DNA of 64,000 nt from Planctomycetaceae bacterium (GCA_028284145.1 JANQSH010000109.1:1-64000), one strand, 5' to 3'; positions 52,969 to 63,421 are shown, counted from the stretch's first letter. Notes: generated from the letters alone by a model not told the origin. Program-made: numbers and translations.

Positions 52969-55002
52969 CTATCGGGGTTTTGCAAGTTCAACCTGTAATT
53001 TGACTTCTTCACCTTTCCGTTTCACAACAACATCAACCTTCTGGCCACCTTTGAATTTTCGCAAAGCCAGATCGAAATCTTCCAGATTCCTGATCTCATG
53101 GGGGCCCAGCTTGACGATCGCATCCCCTCCTTTAAGACCTCCCAGATCTGCGGGACTTCCCGGAGCAACTCCGGAGATCGCGTAGCCAACTTCGTCGCTG
53201 CCGAAATCGGGGATGCTGCCAAAATAGGGACGACTGCCGGAACGGGGCTGGTTCGACCGGCTTGTCTTTGTGGCAAGGTATTCCGGGCGTTTTTTCTCTT
53301 CGAGCGTCGCGTCAACCAAATCTTCGATGAGGTTGGAAATGCGGACAATCCCCTGCATGTTGACCTTGTCCCAATCATCGTCTGGTTTGTGGTAATCCTT
53401 ATGCAATCCGGTAAAGAAATGCAGGACCGGAATATTCTTGCGGTAGAAGGATGAGTGATCACTCGGTCCGATACCGCTGGCTTTCATCGAAAGTTGAAAT
53501 CCGCTTTCTTTTCCATTGCTCTCCAGCCATGGCTGCCAGCGTGGTGCGGTGCCGGTGCCATGCACGGTCAATCGGTCGTCATTCAGTCGTCCAATCATAT
53601 CCATGTTGAACATGGCAATTGTTTTTTCGAGTGGGTAAATCGGGTTCTTGACATAATGAGCCGAACCCAGCAGCCCCCGTTCCTCTGCGGTAAACGCGAT
53701 GAATACGATTCGTCGCGTTGGCTTCTCGTTGCGCGAACCAAATCTTCGTGCCAGTTCGATCAATGCGGCAGTGCCGGAGGCGTTGTCATCCGCCCCGTTG
53801 TGAATCTCGGTGGAACCAGGCTCACGGGAACCGAACTCCCCCCGGCCGACGTGATCATAATGCGCACCAATAACAATGGTTTCCTCAGCCAGCGGGCCAT
53901 CTCCATCCAATACGCCGATCACATTTTTGACCGGTGTGGGAGTTTTGTTGACTGACGTTTCGCCGATCGCGTTCCAACCATTGATGACGAAACTCATTGA
54001 CTTCATTGTTTCATCGATTGTGGCCTCAATTTCCTTCAAACCCGGATGTCCGCTCTTTTTAAGCAGTTGCTGGCAGATTTCCTGTTTGATGTGGAAGACC
54101 GGCAGTGTCCTGTCTGCACCTTTTCCGCCATGTCCAAATGACATCAGTCGGTCGTGGTCCTTCCCGGCACGTTCACGAGCCGCCTTCAAACCACGTTCGG
54201 CATGAGCAACTCGCTCCTTCAGATTTTGAAGTTTGTCTTCGTCATCCGGGTTTGCTTCTTTTAACGCCTGCTCCTCATCCTGCAGTTTTTTTTCCCACTT
54301 GGAAATCTGCTGTTGGAATGTCTTTTTCGCCTGCTCCACTGTGTACGGATCGTTGACCAACAATACTGCTGCGGCACCGTTTTTCACAACGTTCTCAACC
54401 TTCTTGAGTAACGTCGCGTGGACTGACAATTGCCCGTGAGCCGCGGCAAACGGTCCCTTGGGATCGTTCTGTCTGGGCGTGCGGCGCATCACAATGACAA
54501 CTTTCCCTTTCATATCGACATCGGCAAAATCGTTGTACTTCGATTTTTCTTTCGATGCGTCGATCCCATATCCACAGAAGACAATCTCGCCAGAGAATTC
54601 TCCTGTCCCGCCGAAGGAGCAAACGTTGAACTGTTGACTCATTTTGAGCGGGATAACCTGATCATCGGAACCGGCCAGTCGGAGCGAATTCTTTTTGCCG
54701 AGTTTCGCACTGGCAGATACGGTGAACTCCTGATAGGCACTTCCATCGATTGCCCTGACATTCAACCCGGCTTTTTCAAATTCGTCTCGAATGTATTCCG
54801 CCGCCAGATCAAGTCCCTTCGTGCCGACACCTCGACCTTCCAATTCATCCGAAGCCAAATACTTCAGGTCATGCGTGATCCGCATTTCGCTTTTGGTATT
54901 TTTTTTCGCAGAAACAGCGAAATTTTGAACCGCAATCACGGTAGCAAAACAAGCGAAAAGAGTCGTCATCACTCTGCGGACTGATCGAGAACGTGGGGGC
55001 AT
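52969..55002 (-). CDS. Exported M28 family aminopeptidase with PA insert and PDZ domain
   Basis: A 677-residue exported zinc peptidase. A signal peptide lies at residues 1-32 (VMTTLFACFATVIAVQNFAVSAKK). A protease-associated insert (about 110-290) contains a charged coiled coil (KWEKKLQDEEQALKEA). The M28 core (about 345-560) has all metal sites: H in GAHYDHVG, D in NGADDNASGTAAL, the EE pair in FTAEERGLLGS, D in FNMDMIGRL and H in HKDYHKPDD. A PDZ domain closes the protein (about 590-677, GYAISGVAPGSPADLGGLKGG). GGAG lies six bases before the ATG at 55002. The role is probably peptide breakdown outside the cytoplasm. Confidence 0.94.
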   Translation of the reverse strand: MPPRSRSVRRVMTTLFACFATVIAVQNFAVSAKKNTKSEMRITHDLKYLASDELEGRGVGTKGLDLAAEYIRDEFEKAGLNVRAIDGSAYQEFTVSASAKLGKKNSLRLAGSDDQVIPLKMSQQFNVCSFGGTGEFSGEIVFCGYGIDASKEKSKYNDFADVDMKGKVVIVMRRTPRQNDPKGPFAAAHGQLSVHATLLKKVENVVKNGAAAVLLVNDPYTVEQAKKTFQQQISKWEKKLQDEEQALKEANPDDEDKLQNLKERVAHAERGLKAARERAGKDHDRLMSFGHGGKGADRTLPVFHIKQEICQQLLKKSGHPGLKEIEATIDETMKSMSFVINGWNAIGETSVNKTPTPVKNVIGVLDGDGPLAEETIVIGAHYDHVGRGEFGSREPGSTEIHNGADDNASGTAALIELARRFGSRNEKPTRRIVFIAFTAEERGLLGSAHYVKNPIYPLEKTIAMFNMDMIGRLNDDRLTVHGTGTAPRWQPWLESNGKESGFQLSMKASGIGPSDHSSFYRKNIPVLHFFTGLHKDYHKPDDDWDKVNMQGIVRISNLIEDLVDATLEEKKRPEYLATKTSRSNQPRSGSRPYFGSIPDFGSDEVGYAISGVAPGSPADLGGLKGGDAIVKLGPHEIRNLEDFDLALRKFKGGQKVDVVVKRKGEEVKLQVELAKPR

Positions 55003-55458
55003 GGAATACTCCAGAAAATCGAGGAGGGATTGTGTTGCGTTATTCAACGGACGGTGAGTGAACAGAATTCATCGAAGCGGACTTCACATCCCGCATGAGA
55101 CGCATTGTAGTCAAACCAGTGGGAAACTTTCTACAATCCTGACATCTCTGAACGAGTGGGCTGTCAAGACAGAGAACTGGGGTTGATGAAGTTGCAAGGA
55201 GCGACAGCAGAAAGAGTTATGTCAATCTGCACCCCAAAAAAACCTTGACAGGGCACCAGGCACGTGGGCCAGAAATTCCCAATTTGGTCTACGCACGCTA
55301 AACTTCGACCTTCATATTGTTTACGTTGGCTCGCCACAAAACGTTGGAGATTTTCGTATTCTGTTCAATGCCCGCAACAGGGCGGGAATGAACGGGCCGC
55401 GCTCCTGATATGGTGTTACTGAGCCGAGCCTTATCCAGACTTTCAGCAGGAATTCAGT
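55003..55458. other. Intergenic stretch with one module C
   Basis: About 455 bases between divergent genes. It contains a module C (55155-55259) and otherwise nothing I recognise. A long minus-strand frame (55321-55713) mostly overlaps fetA and is rejected. Confidence 0.4.
55155..55259 (+). repeat. Module C, isolated copy
   Basis: AGTGGGCTGTCAAGACAG, TTGATGAAGTTGCAAGGAGC and GAGTTATGTCAATCTGCACC match the other copies. This is the only C copy with no A or B module attached. Confidence 0.72.
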
Positions 55459-56157
55459 TTGTTCCCTCTGGTTGAAGCGATCCAAATTGGCAGGGAATCG
55501 CAAACGGGCAAAGTCCTGCTCAGTGATGTTTCGTTTTCCGTAAACGCTGGAGATCAAGTTGCATTGACCGGTGCGAACGGTTCGGGCAAGTCGGTCTGTC
55601 TGCGGGCATTGTCGATGCTCGATCCGATTCAAACGGGCGATGTTCGTTGGCGGGAAAAATCGGTTGCGAATTCTGATATGCCAGCTTTCAGGCGAGATGT
55701 GCATTACGTACAACAGACTCCCGCAATGATTTCCGGGACGGTCATCAGGAATTTGATCTACCCTTATGCTTTGTCACATGCCCCAGACAAAAACGGTTCC
55801 ACATCCGAAGATTCGGTAAGGAGACGTGCAAAGTTAATGCTGGATCGTCTCGATTGGGATGTCACCTTGTTGGATCAGGATGCTCAACATCTTTCTGGCG
55901 GCGAGGCGCAGGTCGTCGGACTCATTCGGGCGTTGTTGATTTCGCCAAGCGTGTTGTTGCTCGATGAACCAACCGCTGCCATGTCGGAAATGACTGCAGA
56001 GGCGACGGAATCGCTACTGATCAACTGGACGACAGAGCATCCAGAACAGAGGGCATTCGTCTGGGTCTCGCATCGGGAAAGCCAGATTGACCGCTTCGCC
56101 ACGCGACGCATTGAGATGACCGCTGGGCAGATTGAGGAGGTGAGTCTCGATGTATGA
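55459..56157 (+). CDS. fetA: ABC transporter ATPase, FetA (YbbL) type
   Basis: A 232-residue ATPase of the FetAB iron-export type transporter. Walker A is GANGSGKSVCLRAL, the signature LSGGEAQVVGLIRALL and Walker B VLLLDEPTAAM; a switch histidine is in WVSHRESQ. The start is a TTG at 55459 with AGGA upstream. It overlaps the permease gene by eight bases. In E. coli this pair lowers cytoplasmic iron and gives resistance to peroxide. Assignment to FetA rests mainly on the partner. Confidence 0.9.
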   Translation: MFPLVEAIQIGRESQTGKVLLSDVSFSVNAGDQVALTGANGSGKSVCLRALSMLDPIQTGDVRWREKSVANSDMPAFRRDVHYVQQTPAMISGTVIRNLIYPYALSHAPDKNGSTSEDSVRRRAKLMLDRLDWDVTLLDQDAQHLSGGEAQVVGLIRALLISPSVLLLDEPTAAMSEMTAEATESLLINWTTEHPEQRAFVWVSHRESQIDRFATRRIEMTAGQIEEVSLDV

Positions 56158-56953
56158 CCTCTCATACACCGCTGTTCTGATCGCGACAAGTTTGATTCTC
56201 GTCAATGGAATTGTTTCCTTCGCATTGCAGTTGAATTGGGGGTACAAACTTCTTTTGGCATCGCTGCGTACAGTTGTGCAACTGTCGCTGGTCGGTTTTG
56301 TCTTGCGTGCCGTGTTTGAGCAACATCGCTGGTGGACGTTGTTGCCGTTGATGTTATTGATGACCGTGATTGCAGGAGTCGCCAGTGTGAAACGTGTCCG
56401 CCGCCGTCATCCCGGCATCTGGTTGAACAGTTTAACCTCGGTCTTGATCAGTTCGTGGCTGATTACCGGGATCGCATTATTCGCCATTATTGGACACGAC
56501 GCATGGAAAGAACAACCGGCTCGATATGCCATTCCACTGTTGGGGATGATTCTCGGCAATACGCTTACCGGTATTTCGCTGGGAATGAACAAGTTGACCG
56601 ACGAATTGATGCAGAAACGAAAGGAGATTGAACTTCGACTGACATTAGGGGCAACGCGATGGGAAGCCGCACACGAAGCCATCCAGGAGGCGATCCGCAC
56701 AGGCATGATACCCATTATCAATGGAATGATGATTGTCGGTCTGGTCAGTCTGCCGGGTCTGATGACCGGGCAATTGCTCGCCGGAGCGGACCCCGTAACA
56801 GCCGTCAAATACCAGATTGTGATCATGTTCCTGATTGCAGCCGGAACCGGACTCGGAACTGTGGGAGCGATTCTGCTGGGCTATCTGCGATTGTTCAACG
56901 CCCGACACCAATTCCTGTACGAACACATTTTCGACACCGAATCAAAAAGTTGA
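56150..56953 (+). CDS. fetB: ABC transporter permease, FetB (YbbM/UPF0014) type
   Basis: A 267-residue inner-membrane permease with about seven spans. UPF0014 signatures are visible: LNWGYKLLLASLRTVVQLSLVGFVL, GMILGNTLTGISLGMNKL, ELRLTLGATRWEAA and VSLPGLMTGQLLAGADP. It forms the transporter with the preceding ATPase. The overlap of the two genes indicates coupled translation. Confidence 0.94.
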   Translation: MYDLSYTAVLIATSLILVNGIVSFALQLNWGYKLLLASLRTVVQLSLVGFVLRAVFEQHRWWTLLPLMLLMTVIAGVASVKRVRRRHPGIWLNSLTSVLISSWLITGIALFAIIGHDAWKEQPARYAIPLLGMILGNTLTGISLGMNKLTDELMQKRKEIELRLTLGATRWEAAHEAIQEAIRTGMIPIINGMMIVGLVSLPGLMTGQLLAGADPVTAVKYQIVIMFLIAAGTGLGTVGAILLGYLRLFNARHQFLYEHIFDTESKS

Positions 56954-57073
56954 TTACGCGGAAACACGACAGCCCAAAGTCATGTCGATTCAATTTGAAT
57001 CCTCTTCGACACTCGACTATTCTTGTTGGATTCAAGCAGATTACATGGCGGACTTCTCTGGAGATCACTCGGC

Positions 57074-59953
57074 ATGCCTTTGGCAAGGACGTTTATTGAT
57101 TGGCAGCGCCCGCCATTGCCCTCGGTGGCCGATCTTCTTCTGACACGGTTCAATACTGGGACAACGGCTGATCTCGGCAAAGTTCTGGTGGTTGTTCCTG
57201 GTCGCCGTGCCGCGCGTCGGCTGTTGGAATTGCTGGTGGAACTTGCTGATCAGCGGGATCTCATTCTGACCCCACCAGGAATTGAGACGCCTGGTCGCGT
57301 TCCCGAGTACCTTTACACGCCACTTCGCCCATTCGCCAGCGATTTCGTCCAGCGCCTGGCCTGGATGCGGGCCCTGCAGACAGTCGACGAAAAATTTTTG
57401 CAGCAGGCCATTCCCCATCCACCGGATGCAGCAGATACTGATGGCTGGTTGCGTCTGGCAGAACTGTTGTCGGTTTTGCATCGTGAATTGGCTGCAGACG
57501 GCCTCGACTTTAACGGAGTGCAAAATGCGGGGAGCAGGCTTGACGATTTCAACGAAACGGGACGTTGGCAGGCTTTACTGAAAATCCAACAGGCCTACCT
57601 CGAATTGCTCGATGAACTTGGGCTGTGGGACCAGCAGACAGCTCGCCTGCACGCCATCTCGTACAAGGAGTGTGCAATTGACTCAGAGATCGTTCTTGTC
57701 GGCATGGTCGACATGAACGAGGCACTGAAGAAGATGCTGCAGCAGGTTGCCGAGCGGGTTTCGGTGTTTGTTCTGGCACCGAAGAGCCGGGAACATGCAT
57801 TTGATGAATTCGGCTGCCTGAGACCCGAAGTCTGGGCGGAGGAAACGATCGATTTCGACGAGAACCTCCTCCGCTTTGTTGACTCTGCGTCTGACCAGGC
57901 GGAAGAAGTGACCCGCGTGCTGGCTGATTGGAATGGGCGGTTTGCGGCGGACGAAATCGCATTGACATTGGGCGACCATGAATTGGAACCTTTGGCAGAA
58001 CGTCACCTGTCCGCCTGCAACATTTCCCTTCGATCGGCTCTTGGGACACCGTTGCGAGAAACCGCACCTTATCGGTTGCTTTCGGCGATCGCAGATTTTC
58101 TGGAAGAAGGCCGTTTTGTCACATTGGCCGCTTTGGTCCGGCATCCAGATATTTACCAATGGTTGATCGCCACATTGGGGGACGGACCACCGCCTTGCGA
58201 ATCAGATAAAGAGAAACAGTTCACAGCAGACTGGCTGACCGTTCTGGATCGGTATCAATCGAAACATCTTCCGACCGATCTCAGGAATGAACGGGATCAA
58301 ATCAAAACGATTTCCATCGGCCCGATCCTCAAGCAATTGGATCGACTTGTCAACTGCGTCGTTTCTCCCCTGATCGAAAGCGACGAATCGCTGGTTGCCT
58401 CTTCCGAATCCCAGGACGACAATTCAACCGGGAATCCCATTGCGGTTCGACTGGTTGCGGTGAGGTCGATTCTCGAAACCATCTACGGCAATCGGGAATT
58501 CCGACTCGAAGAGGAAGCGGATCGCACGACGGCGGAAGCCTGCCGGTTGCTGATCGAATCATCGCTCGATTTCGTGAACATTCCGGCGGCGATTATACCG
58601 GAGATGTCTCCCGCCAGGACCCTGCGGCGGTTTTTGAGAGAATTGACGGATGAGACAATCCCTGCAGAATCGGTGGACGACGGAATCGAGTGCATTGGTT
58701 GGCTTGATCTGCCTTTGGATGATTCTCCGGTGGCTTTGGTCACATCGTTCAATGAGGGAACAGTCCCGACGTCGGTCAACGAAGATCTGTTTCTACCAGA
58801 TCGCCTCCGTCGGGAATTGGGCGTGACCGACAATACACGACGCTTCGCCCGCGATGCGTATGCCACCAGTTTGCTCCTCGCTTCCCGCAAGGAGACCGTG
58901 TTCATTGCGGCTCGACGCGATGGTGAGGGAAACCCGCTCCGTCCGACTCGGCTTATTTTTGCAACGCAACCGGAAATCGTTGCACGACGTCTGAAGAAGT
59001 TTTATCTGGGCGATGATGTGTCGCGGCGACCTTTGACATCGGGCCTGACGACCGAAAACGAAACATCACATCTCACTATTCCCAGGCCGGCGCCTTTGAA
59101 AAAGCCAATCGAGCAACTCAGTGTGACTGCTTTTCGTGATTATATCAGTTGCCCCTATCGCTTTTACCTCAAACATGTTCTGGATCTGAAGCCGCTGTCT
59201 GATGACCTGCGGGAACTGGACGCGATTTCCTTCGGGAATGTGATCCATGCGGTTCTTCAGGCATTCGGAGAAAGCGACGCACGTGACTTGCGAGACGAAA
59301 AAGAGATCCGAGATTTTCTGAACAATACATTGAATGCAGAAGTTGTGCAACGTTTTGGGGCGAAACCTCCCGCGACAATTGCCGTACAAAGAGAACAGGC
59401 CAGAGTGCGTCTGGAGAACTTCGCCCGATGGCAATCCCAATGGCGCCATGAGGGTTGGATGATTCGCTACACCGAGCGTGCGTTGCGCGGTAAATCGGCC
59501 CGTATTCAAATTGGCGATCAGAGCATGTTGTTGAAAGGTCGGATCGATCGTATTGACCGCAATGATCGCACCGACGAGTGGGCGATCTTTGATTACAAGT
59601 CGGGGGACGGTGACGAAACACCGGAAAAGGTGCATCGCAAAGGTCGTAAAAAGGAAAAAGAGTGGATCGACCTGCAACTTCCGCTGTATCGCATGCTCGT
59701 GCGCGATTTGGGAATCGTGAATCAGGTGCGGGTCGGCTTCATTCGGTTGTCGCGTTCGATGTCGGCATTGAGGCCTTTGTTCGCAGATTGGACGGCAGAG
59801 GAGTTTGCGGAGGCGGAAGAAAAAGCTCGTTGGGTTGTGGATAACATTCTCAAAGAAAATTTCTGGCCACCAACGGAAGATCCGCGACTCGCCTCCTCAG
59901 AATGGGCGGCAATTTGTCAGGAAGGTGTTTTTGATCGCGAGGTGCCGACATGA
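57074..59953 (+). CDS. AddB-like PD-(D/E)XK nuclease/inactivated helicase subunit
   Basis: A 959-residue protein of the AddB/RecC-like class, which with AddA processes DNA double-strand ends for recombination. The N-terminal KVLVVVPGRRAARRLLELL stands where a helicase Walker A would be but lacks G-x-G-K-T, so no ATP hydrolysis is expected. The C-terminal nuclease domain (about 690-900) has the start SVTAFRDYISCPYRFYL, the histidine block SFGNVIHAVLQAF and the metal-site pair GRIDRID with IFDYKSGDG. The iron-sulfur cysteine cluster of B. subtilis AddB is absent. The ATG at 57074 is chosen; the frame is open to 57023. It overlaps the addA-like gene by four bases. Confidence 0.88.
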   Translation: MPLARTFIDWQRPPLPSVADLLLTRFNTGTTADLGKVLVVVPGRRAARRLLELLVELADQRDLILTPPGIETPGRVPEYLYTPLRPFASDFVQRLAWMRALQTVDEKFLQQAIPHPPDAADTDGWLRLAELLSVLHRELAADGLDFNGVQNAGSRLDDFNETGRWQALLKIQQAYLELLDELGLWDQQTARLHAISYKECAIDSEIVLVGMVDMNEALKKMLQQVAERVSVFVLAPKSREHAFDEFGCLRPEVWAEETIDFDENLLRFVDSASDQAEEVTRVLADWNGRFAADEIALTLGDHELEPLAERHLSACNISLRSALGTPLRETAPYRLLSAIADFLEEGRFVTLAALVRHPDIYQWLIATLGDGPPPCESDKEKQFTADWLTVLDRYQSKHLPTDLRNERDQIKTISIGPILKQLDRLVNCVVSPLIESDESLVASSESQDDNSTGNPIAVRLVAVRSILETIYGNREFRLEEEADRTTAEACRLLIESSLDFVNIPAAIIPEMSPARTLRRFLRELTDETIPAESVDDGIECIGWLDLPLDDSPVALVTSFNEGTVPTSVNEDLFLPDRLRRELGVTDNTRRFARDAYATSLLLASRKETVFIAARRDGEGNPLRPTRLIFATQPEIVARRLKKFYLGDDVSRRPLTSGLTTENETSHLTIPRPAPLKKPIEQLSVTAFRDYISCPYRFYLKHVLDLKPLSDDLRELDAISFGNVIHAVLQAFGESDARDLRDEKEIRDFLNNTLNAEVVQRFGAKPPATIAVQREQARVRLENFARWQSQWRHEGWMIRYTERALRGKSARIQIGDQSMLLKGRIDRIDRNDRTDEWAIFDYKSGDGDETPEKVHRKGRKKEKEWIDLQLPLYRMLVRDLGIVNQVRVGFIRLSRSMSALRPLFADWTAEEFAEAEEKARWVVDNILKENFWPPTEDPRLASSEWAAICQEGVFDREVPT

Positions 59954-62900
59954 TAACAACAACGCCAGATCAAATCGGAAACGTTGTGATAAGTGCATCG
60001 GCCGGAACGGGGAAGACGTTTCAACTTTCCAACCGATTCCTTCGCTTGTTGGTTCAGGGTGAAACTGAAGAGCAAATCCTCGCGACAACGTTCACGCGAA
60101 AAGCCGCCGGTGAGATTCTGGAGCGGATTCTGACACGTCTCGCCGCTGCTGCCCTGGATGACGAAGAATGCGATCAGCTAGCCGGTTTTCTGAATACGCC
60201 GGGCCTGTCGCGTGATCAATGTCAGGAGATCCTGCTGAAGTTGACACGCAACATTCACCGCCTGCGTGTCGGTACGATGGACAGTCTTTTCTCGCAGATA
60301 GCGCGGGCCCACACACTGGAATTCGGATTGCTGCCTGGTTGGGAGATCATCAGCGAGGTTGACTTGACGGAGTTGCGAATCCGAGCGATTGAAGCTGTCG
60401 TCGATGGACATTCGACGGCCGACATGTCTCGACTGATGCAACTTGTCACCGCCGGAAGTGCACCCAGTTCAATCGCCCGCCGGATCGATCGAGTTGTTCA
60501 CGACTTTTACGAAGTTAGCGAAGCAACCCGGCGCGAGGTATGGGAGCGAGTTCAGGAAAGACGGCTGCTGAATGCAGAGGAGCTTGAACAGGCCTTGCAG
60601 AGGCTCGAAGCATTTGACATGTCCGGCAATTCCAGGCTGGATCAATCCCGACAAGCAACGATTGAACTGGCCCGAGCCGATGACTGGGAAAACCTGCTGA
60701 AAAAAGGCCTCCCGCAGAAAATCATCAACGGAGATTTCCGATTTTATTCCACCAATATCGAAGGCGAATTATTGGCCGTTTATCAGCCAATCGTCAATCA
60801 GGCGACCGCGATTCTTCTCAGGCAACTCAAGCAACAAAACGAAGCGACGCGCGATTTGCTGGAGCGATTTGACCGGGAGTTTCAAAGACTGTTGAAGTTA
60901 TCGGGGGAGATGCGATTCAACGATGTGACGCGCAAGGTCTGTGAAGGTCTCGCGGAAAATTCGCAGGCGGGTCTGATGTACCGACTCGACTCGAAGTTGA
61001 CCCATTTACTGTTCGACGAATTCCAGGATACTTCTTTGGATCAATGGACCGCAGCTTTGAAGGTGGCCTCTCCCACTCAAGATTCCGTCGAACGAAAGAG
61101 TTTCTTTTTTGTGGGAGACGTCAAACAGGCGATTTATGGTTGGCGTGGTGGGGATCCCACGTTGTTCGACGAGATTGACGCGCGCGTGCCGGAGATCGAT
61201 CGCCATTCAATGGACACCAGTTTCCGATCCGCGCCGGAAATCATCGATGTCGTAAATCGTGTGTTCTCCAAAGTGGAGCAATTTCCCAATCGGAAAAAAC
61301 TCGGTCGCAGCGCAGTAATCTGGGGGAATCAGTTCGATACACATTCGACTGCACTGAATGAGAATACGGGGTTCGTTCAACTTGAATCCGCTCCTATTCC
61401 GGACGGTGGTGAGAAGCAGGATCAGGTGACATTGCACTATGCGGCGGACCGGATCGCGGAACTGGTGAAAACCGCTCCACACGCCAGGTTCGGGGTTTTG
61501 ACGCGCAAGAACGACACGGTCGACCGGCTGATATCGGAATTGAAATCGCGCGGGGTTCCCGCCAGTCAGGAAGGGGGCAATCTGATCACTGATTCGGCCG
61601 CCGTCAACCTGATTGAATCGCTGCTGCGGCTGGCGGATCATCCCGGTGACACCATTGCGCGATTTCACGTTGCTCAGTCACCCCTCGGCACAGCATTGAG
61701 ATTCACACATCATCAAGACGATGAAACCGCGGCAGTGTTGGCACAATCGATACGGCAGGCATTAGTGACCAGGGGATATGGACCGTGTCTGTTTCACTGG
61801 GCTGAGCGGTTGTCTCCCCATTGCGGTCCTGTCGATTGCCGACGGATGACCCAGCTCATCACTGCAGGTTACGCCTACCAGCCGCGGGCAACGTTGCGGG
61901 CCACCGATTTTCTGAAATACCTCAGCCAGCACAAAGTGGAAGATCCCACCTCAGACAATGTTCGCGTGATGACCATCCACAAGGCCAAAGGGCTGGAATT
62001 CGACTGTGTTGTGCTGCCGGAACTCGACTGGAAACTCTCGGATCGGCCCGGAGCCTGCTTTGTAGGTCGCGACACCCCCACTTCGGAAATCCACACAGTC
62101 TGTCTGAGTCGAAACGAAACACTCCGTCAGTTGTTGCCGGAGGAGATGCGGAACATTTACGAGGAGGAGCAGGATGCCGCCGCTTTGGAGGCCGTCAGAT
62201 TGACATACGTCGCATTGACTCGTGCCGCCACGTCGCTGTACATGATTGTTGCTCCTTCAACAAAAAGTGAAAAAGTGTTACCGGAATCGCCAGCCGGATT
62301 GATTCGTTTTGGCTTAACGGACGGCCAACCATTACTGGGAAAACGCGTTCATTTCACAATCGGTGATACGGACTGGCAGAAGCGATTTCAAATCACCGAA
62401 ACCGCCGGGAAACCACTGCCCATCGAATCCGTGCTTCTTGCTGACATGCCGGGAAACAGACGGCGGGGTTTGAACCGAACTTCGCCCACAGCCGTCAAAA
62501 AGAAAACCATGCATTTGTCAGATTTGCTTCCTCCGGAGAATGCAACGGCGTTGCTGCGTGGTTCCGTCATACATGGCTGGTTTGAGAAGTTGACCTGGCT
62601 CGGAGACGAATTGGCCGATGATGAAAAATTCCTCGCGGACGCAATCCGCATGGGTTTAAGCATGGCACAAGGCCGGGAGTCTCTTCGTCAGTTTCGTCGC
62701 GCTTTGCAGGCGGAAAGCATCCAGAATCTACTCACGCGCGAGAGTTATTGGCAGACAATTACCGAGGAGCGGTCAGACTGGAATCTCCCCGAGAGTCTTG
62801 ACGAGATCGAACTCCAGGTCGCAACAGAACGGCAATTTGCCATACAGTGTGAAGGCGAACTTTTGAACGGTTCCATTGATCGGCTGGTGATTTTCGTGAA

Positions 62901-63165
62901 AAATGGACGTGCGATTGCAGCCGACGTGATCGATTTCAAGACGGACTCTCTTCCGCAATTGAACGATATCACTTTGCAGGCGTTTCGCAATAAATATGCA
63001 CGACAGATGTTTCTGTACCGACGAGCCGTTGCTCAAATATATCATCTCGACCCGGTTTTCGTCTGTTCGAGGCTGGTGCTGACATCGCGTGGTCTGGTGC
63101 AGGCAGCAACGAACGCCAATGAAGGCGATTCGGCCCCAAACAACGATGACTCAAATAACGATTAA
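59950..63165 (+). CDS. AddA-like UvrD-family helicase-nuclease
   Basis: A 1071-residue helicase-nuclease. Helicase motifs in order: Walker A ISASAGTGKTFQLSNR (about 15-30), TTFTRKAAGEI, Walker B LLFDEFQDTS (about 350), VGDVKQAIYGWRGGDP, DTSFRSAPEIID, VMTIHKAKGLEFD (about 675) and YVALTRAATSLY. The C-terminal RecB-type nuclease has SIDRLVIF and the metal-binding AADVIDFKTD, with RQMFLYRRAVAQIY after it. With the preceding gene it forms the AddAB-type complex. The ATGA overlap shows coupling. Confidence 0.92.
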   Translation: MITTTPDQIGNVVISASAGTGKTFQLSNRFLRLLVQGETEEQILATTFTRKAAGEILERILTRLAAAALDDEECDQLAGFLNTPGLSRDQCQEILLKLTRNIHRLRVGTMDSLFSQIARAHTLEFGLLPGWEIISEVDLTELRIRAIEAVVDGHSTADMSRLMQLVTAGSAPSSIARRIDRVVHDFYEVSEATRREVWERVQERRLLNAEELEQALQRLEAFDMSGNSRLDQSRQATIELARADDWENLLKKGLPQKIINGDFRFYSTNIEGELLAVYQPIVNQATAILLRQLKQQNEATRDLLERFDREFQRLLKLSGEMRFNDVTRKVCEGLAENSQAGLMYRLDSKLTHLLFDEFQDTSLDQWTAALKVASPTQDSVERKSFFFVGDVKQAIYGWRGGDPTLFDEIDARVPEIDRHSMDTSFRSAPEIIDVVNRVFSKVEQFPNRKKLGRSAVIWGNQFDTHSTALNENTGFVQLESAPIPDGGEKQDQVTLHYAADRIAELVKTAPHARFGVLTRKNDTVDRLISELKSRGVPASQEGGNLITDSAAVNLIESLLRLADHPGDTIARFHVAQSPLGTALRFTHHQDDETAAVLAQSIRQALVTRGYGPCLFHWAERLSPHCGPVDCRRMTQLITAGYAYQPRATLRATDFLKYLSQHKVEDPTSDNVRVMTIHKAKGLEFDCVVLPELDWKLSDRPGACFVGRDTPTSEIHTVCLSRNETLRQLLPEEMRNIYEEEQDAAALEAVRLTYVALTRAATSLYMIVAPSTKSEKVLPESPAGLIRFGLTDGQPLLGKRVHFTIGDTDWQKRFQITETAGKPLPIESVLLADMPGNRRRGLNRTSPTAVKKKTMHLSDLLPPENATALLRGSVIHGWFEKLTWLGDELADDEKFLADAIRMGLSMAQGRESLRQFRRALQAESIQNLLTRESYWQTITEERSDWNLPESLDEIELQVATERQFAIQCEGELLNGSIDRLVIFVKNGRAIAADVIDFKTDSLPQLNDITLQAFRNKYARQMFLYRRAVAQIYHLDPVFVCSRLVLTSRGLVQAATNANEGDSAPNNDDSNND

Positions 63166-63189
63166 CAGTCAGGCGGGAGCGACAAGGCG

Positions 63190-63411
63190 ATGTATCTCTC
63201 TCTCATCAGCGATCTCGAAATTGGTCCGCAACGGTTCTTCAGCGAATCTTTTGAAGACGCAGTTGAGCAGTTACGGGCTTTGTTTCCGGTTGGTCAGCAG
63301 GTCGAGGAAAAACTGCGACGAGGAGAGCGGATCAGCACTGAGAATTATTCGCTGCAGATCGTGCGAATGACTGAAAAACCGCCGAAACAGAAATCGCTCC
63401 CGTTCGATTGA
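63190..63411 (+). CDS. Small protein after the addA-like gene
   Basis: A 73-residue soluble protein of unknown function (MYLSLISDLEIGPQRFFSES at the start, KPPKQKSLPFD at the end). It lies 24 bases after the AddA-like gene in the same direction, so it is probably part of the same operon. The end has a PIP-box-like look (QKSLPF), which might bind the DNA sliding clamp; this is weak inference. It converges with the Opp-type ATPase gene, 10 bases apart. Confidence 0.65.
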   Translation: MYLSLISDLEIGPQRFFSESFEDAVEQLRALFPVGQQVEEKLRRGERISTENYSLQIVRMTEKPPKQKSLPFD

Positions 63412-63421
63412 TCGATCGCGA

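Noticed and set aside
55321-55713. A 130-residue minus-strand frame
   Set aside because: It mostly overlaps fetA, whose motifs are certain.
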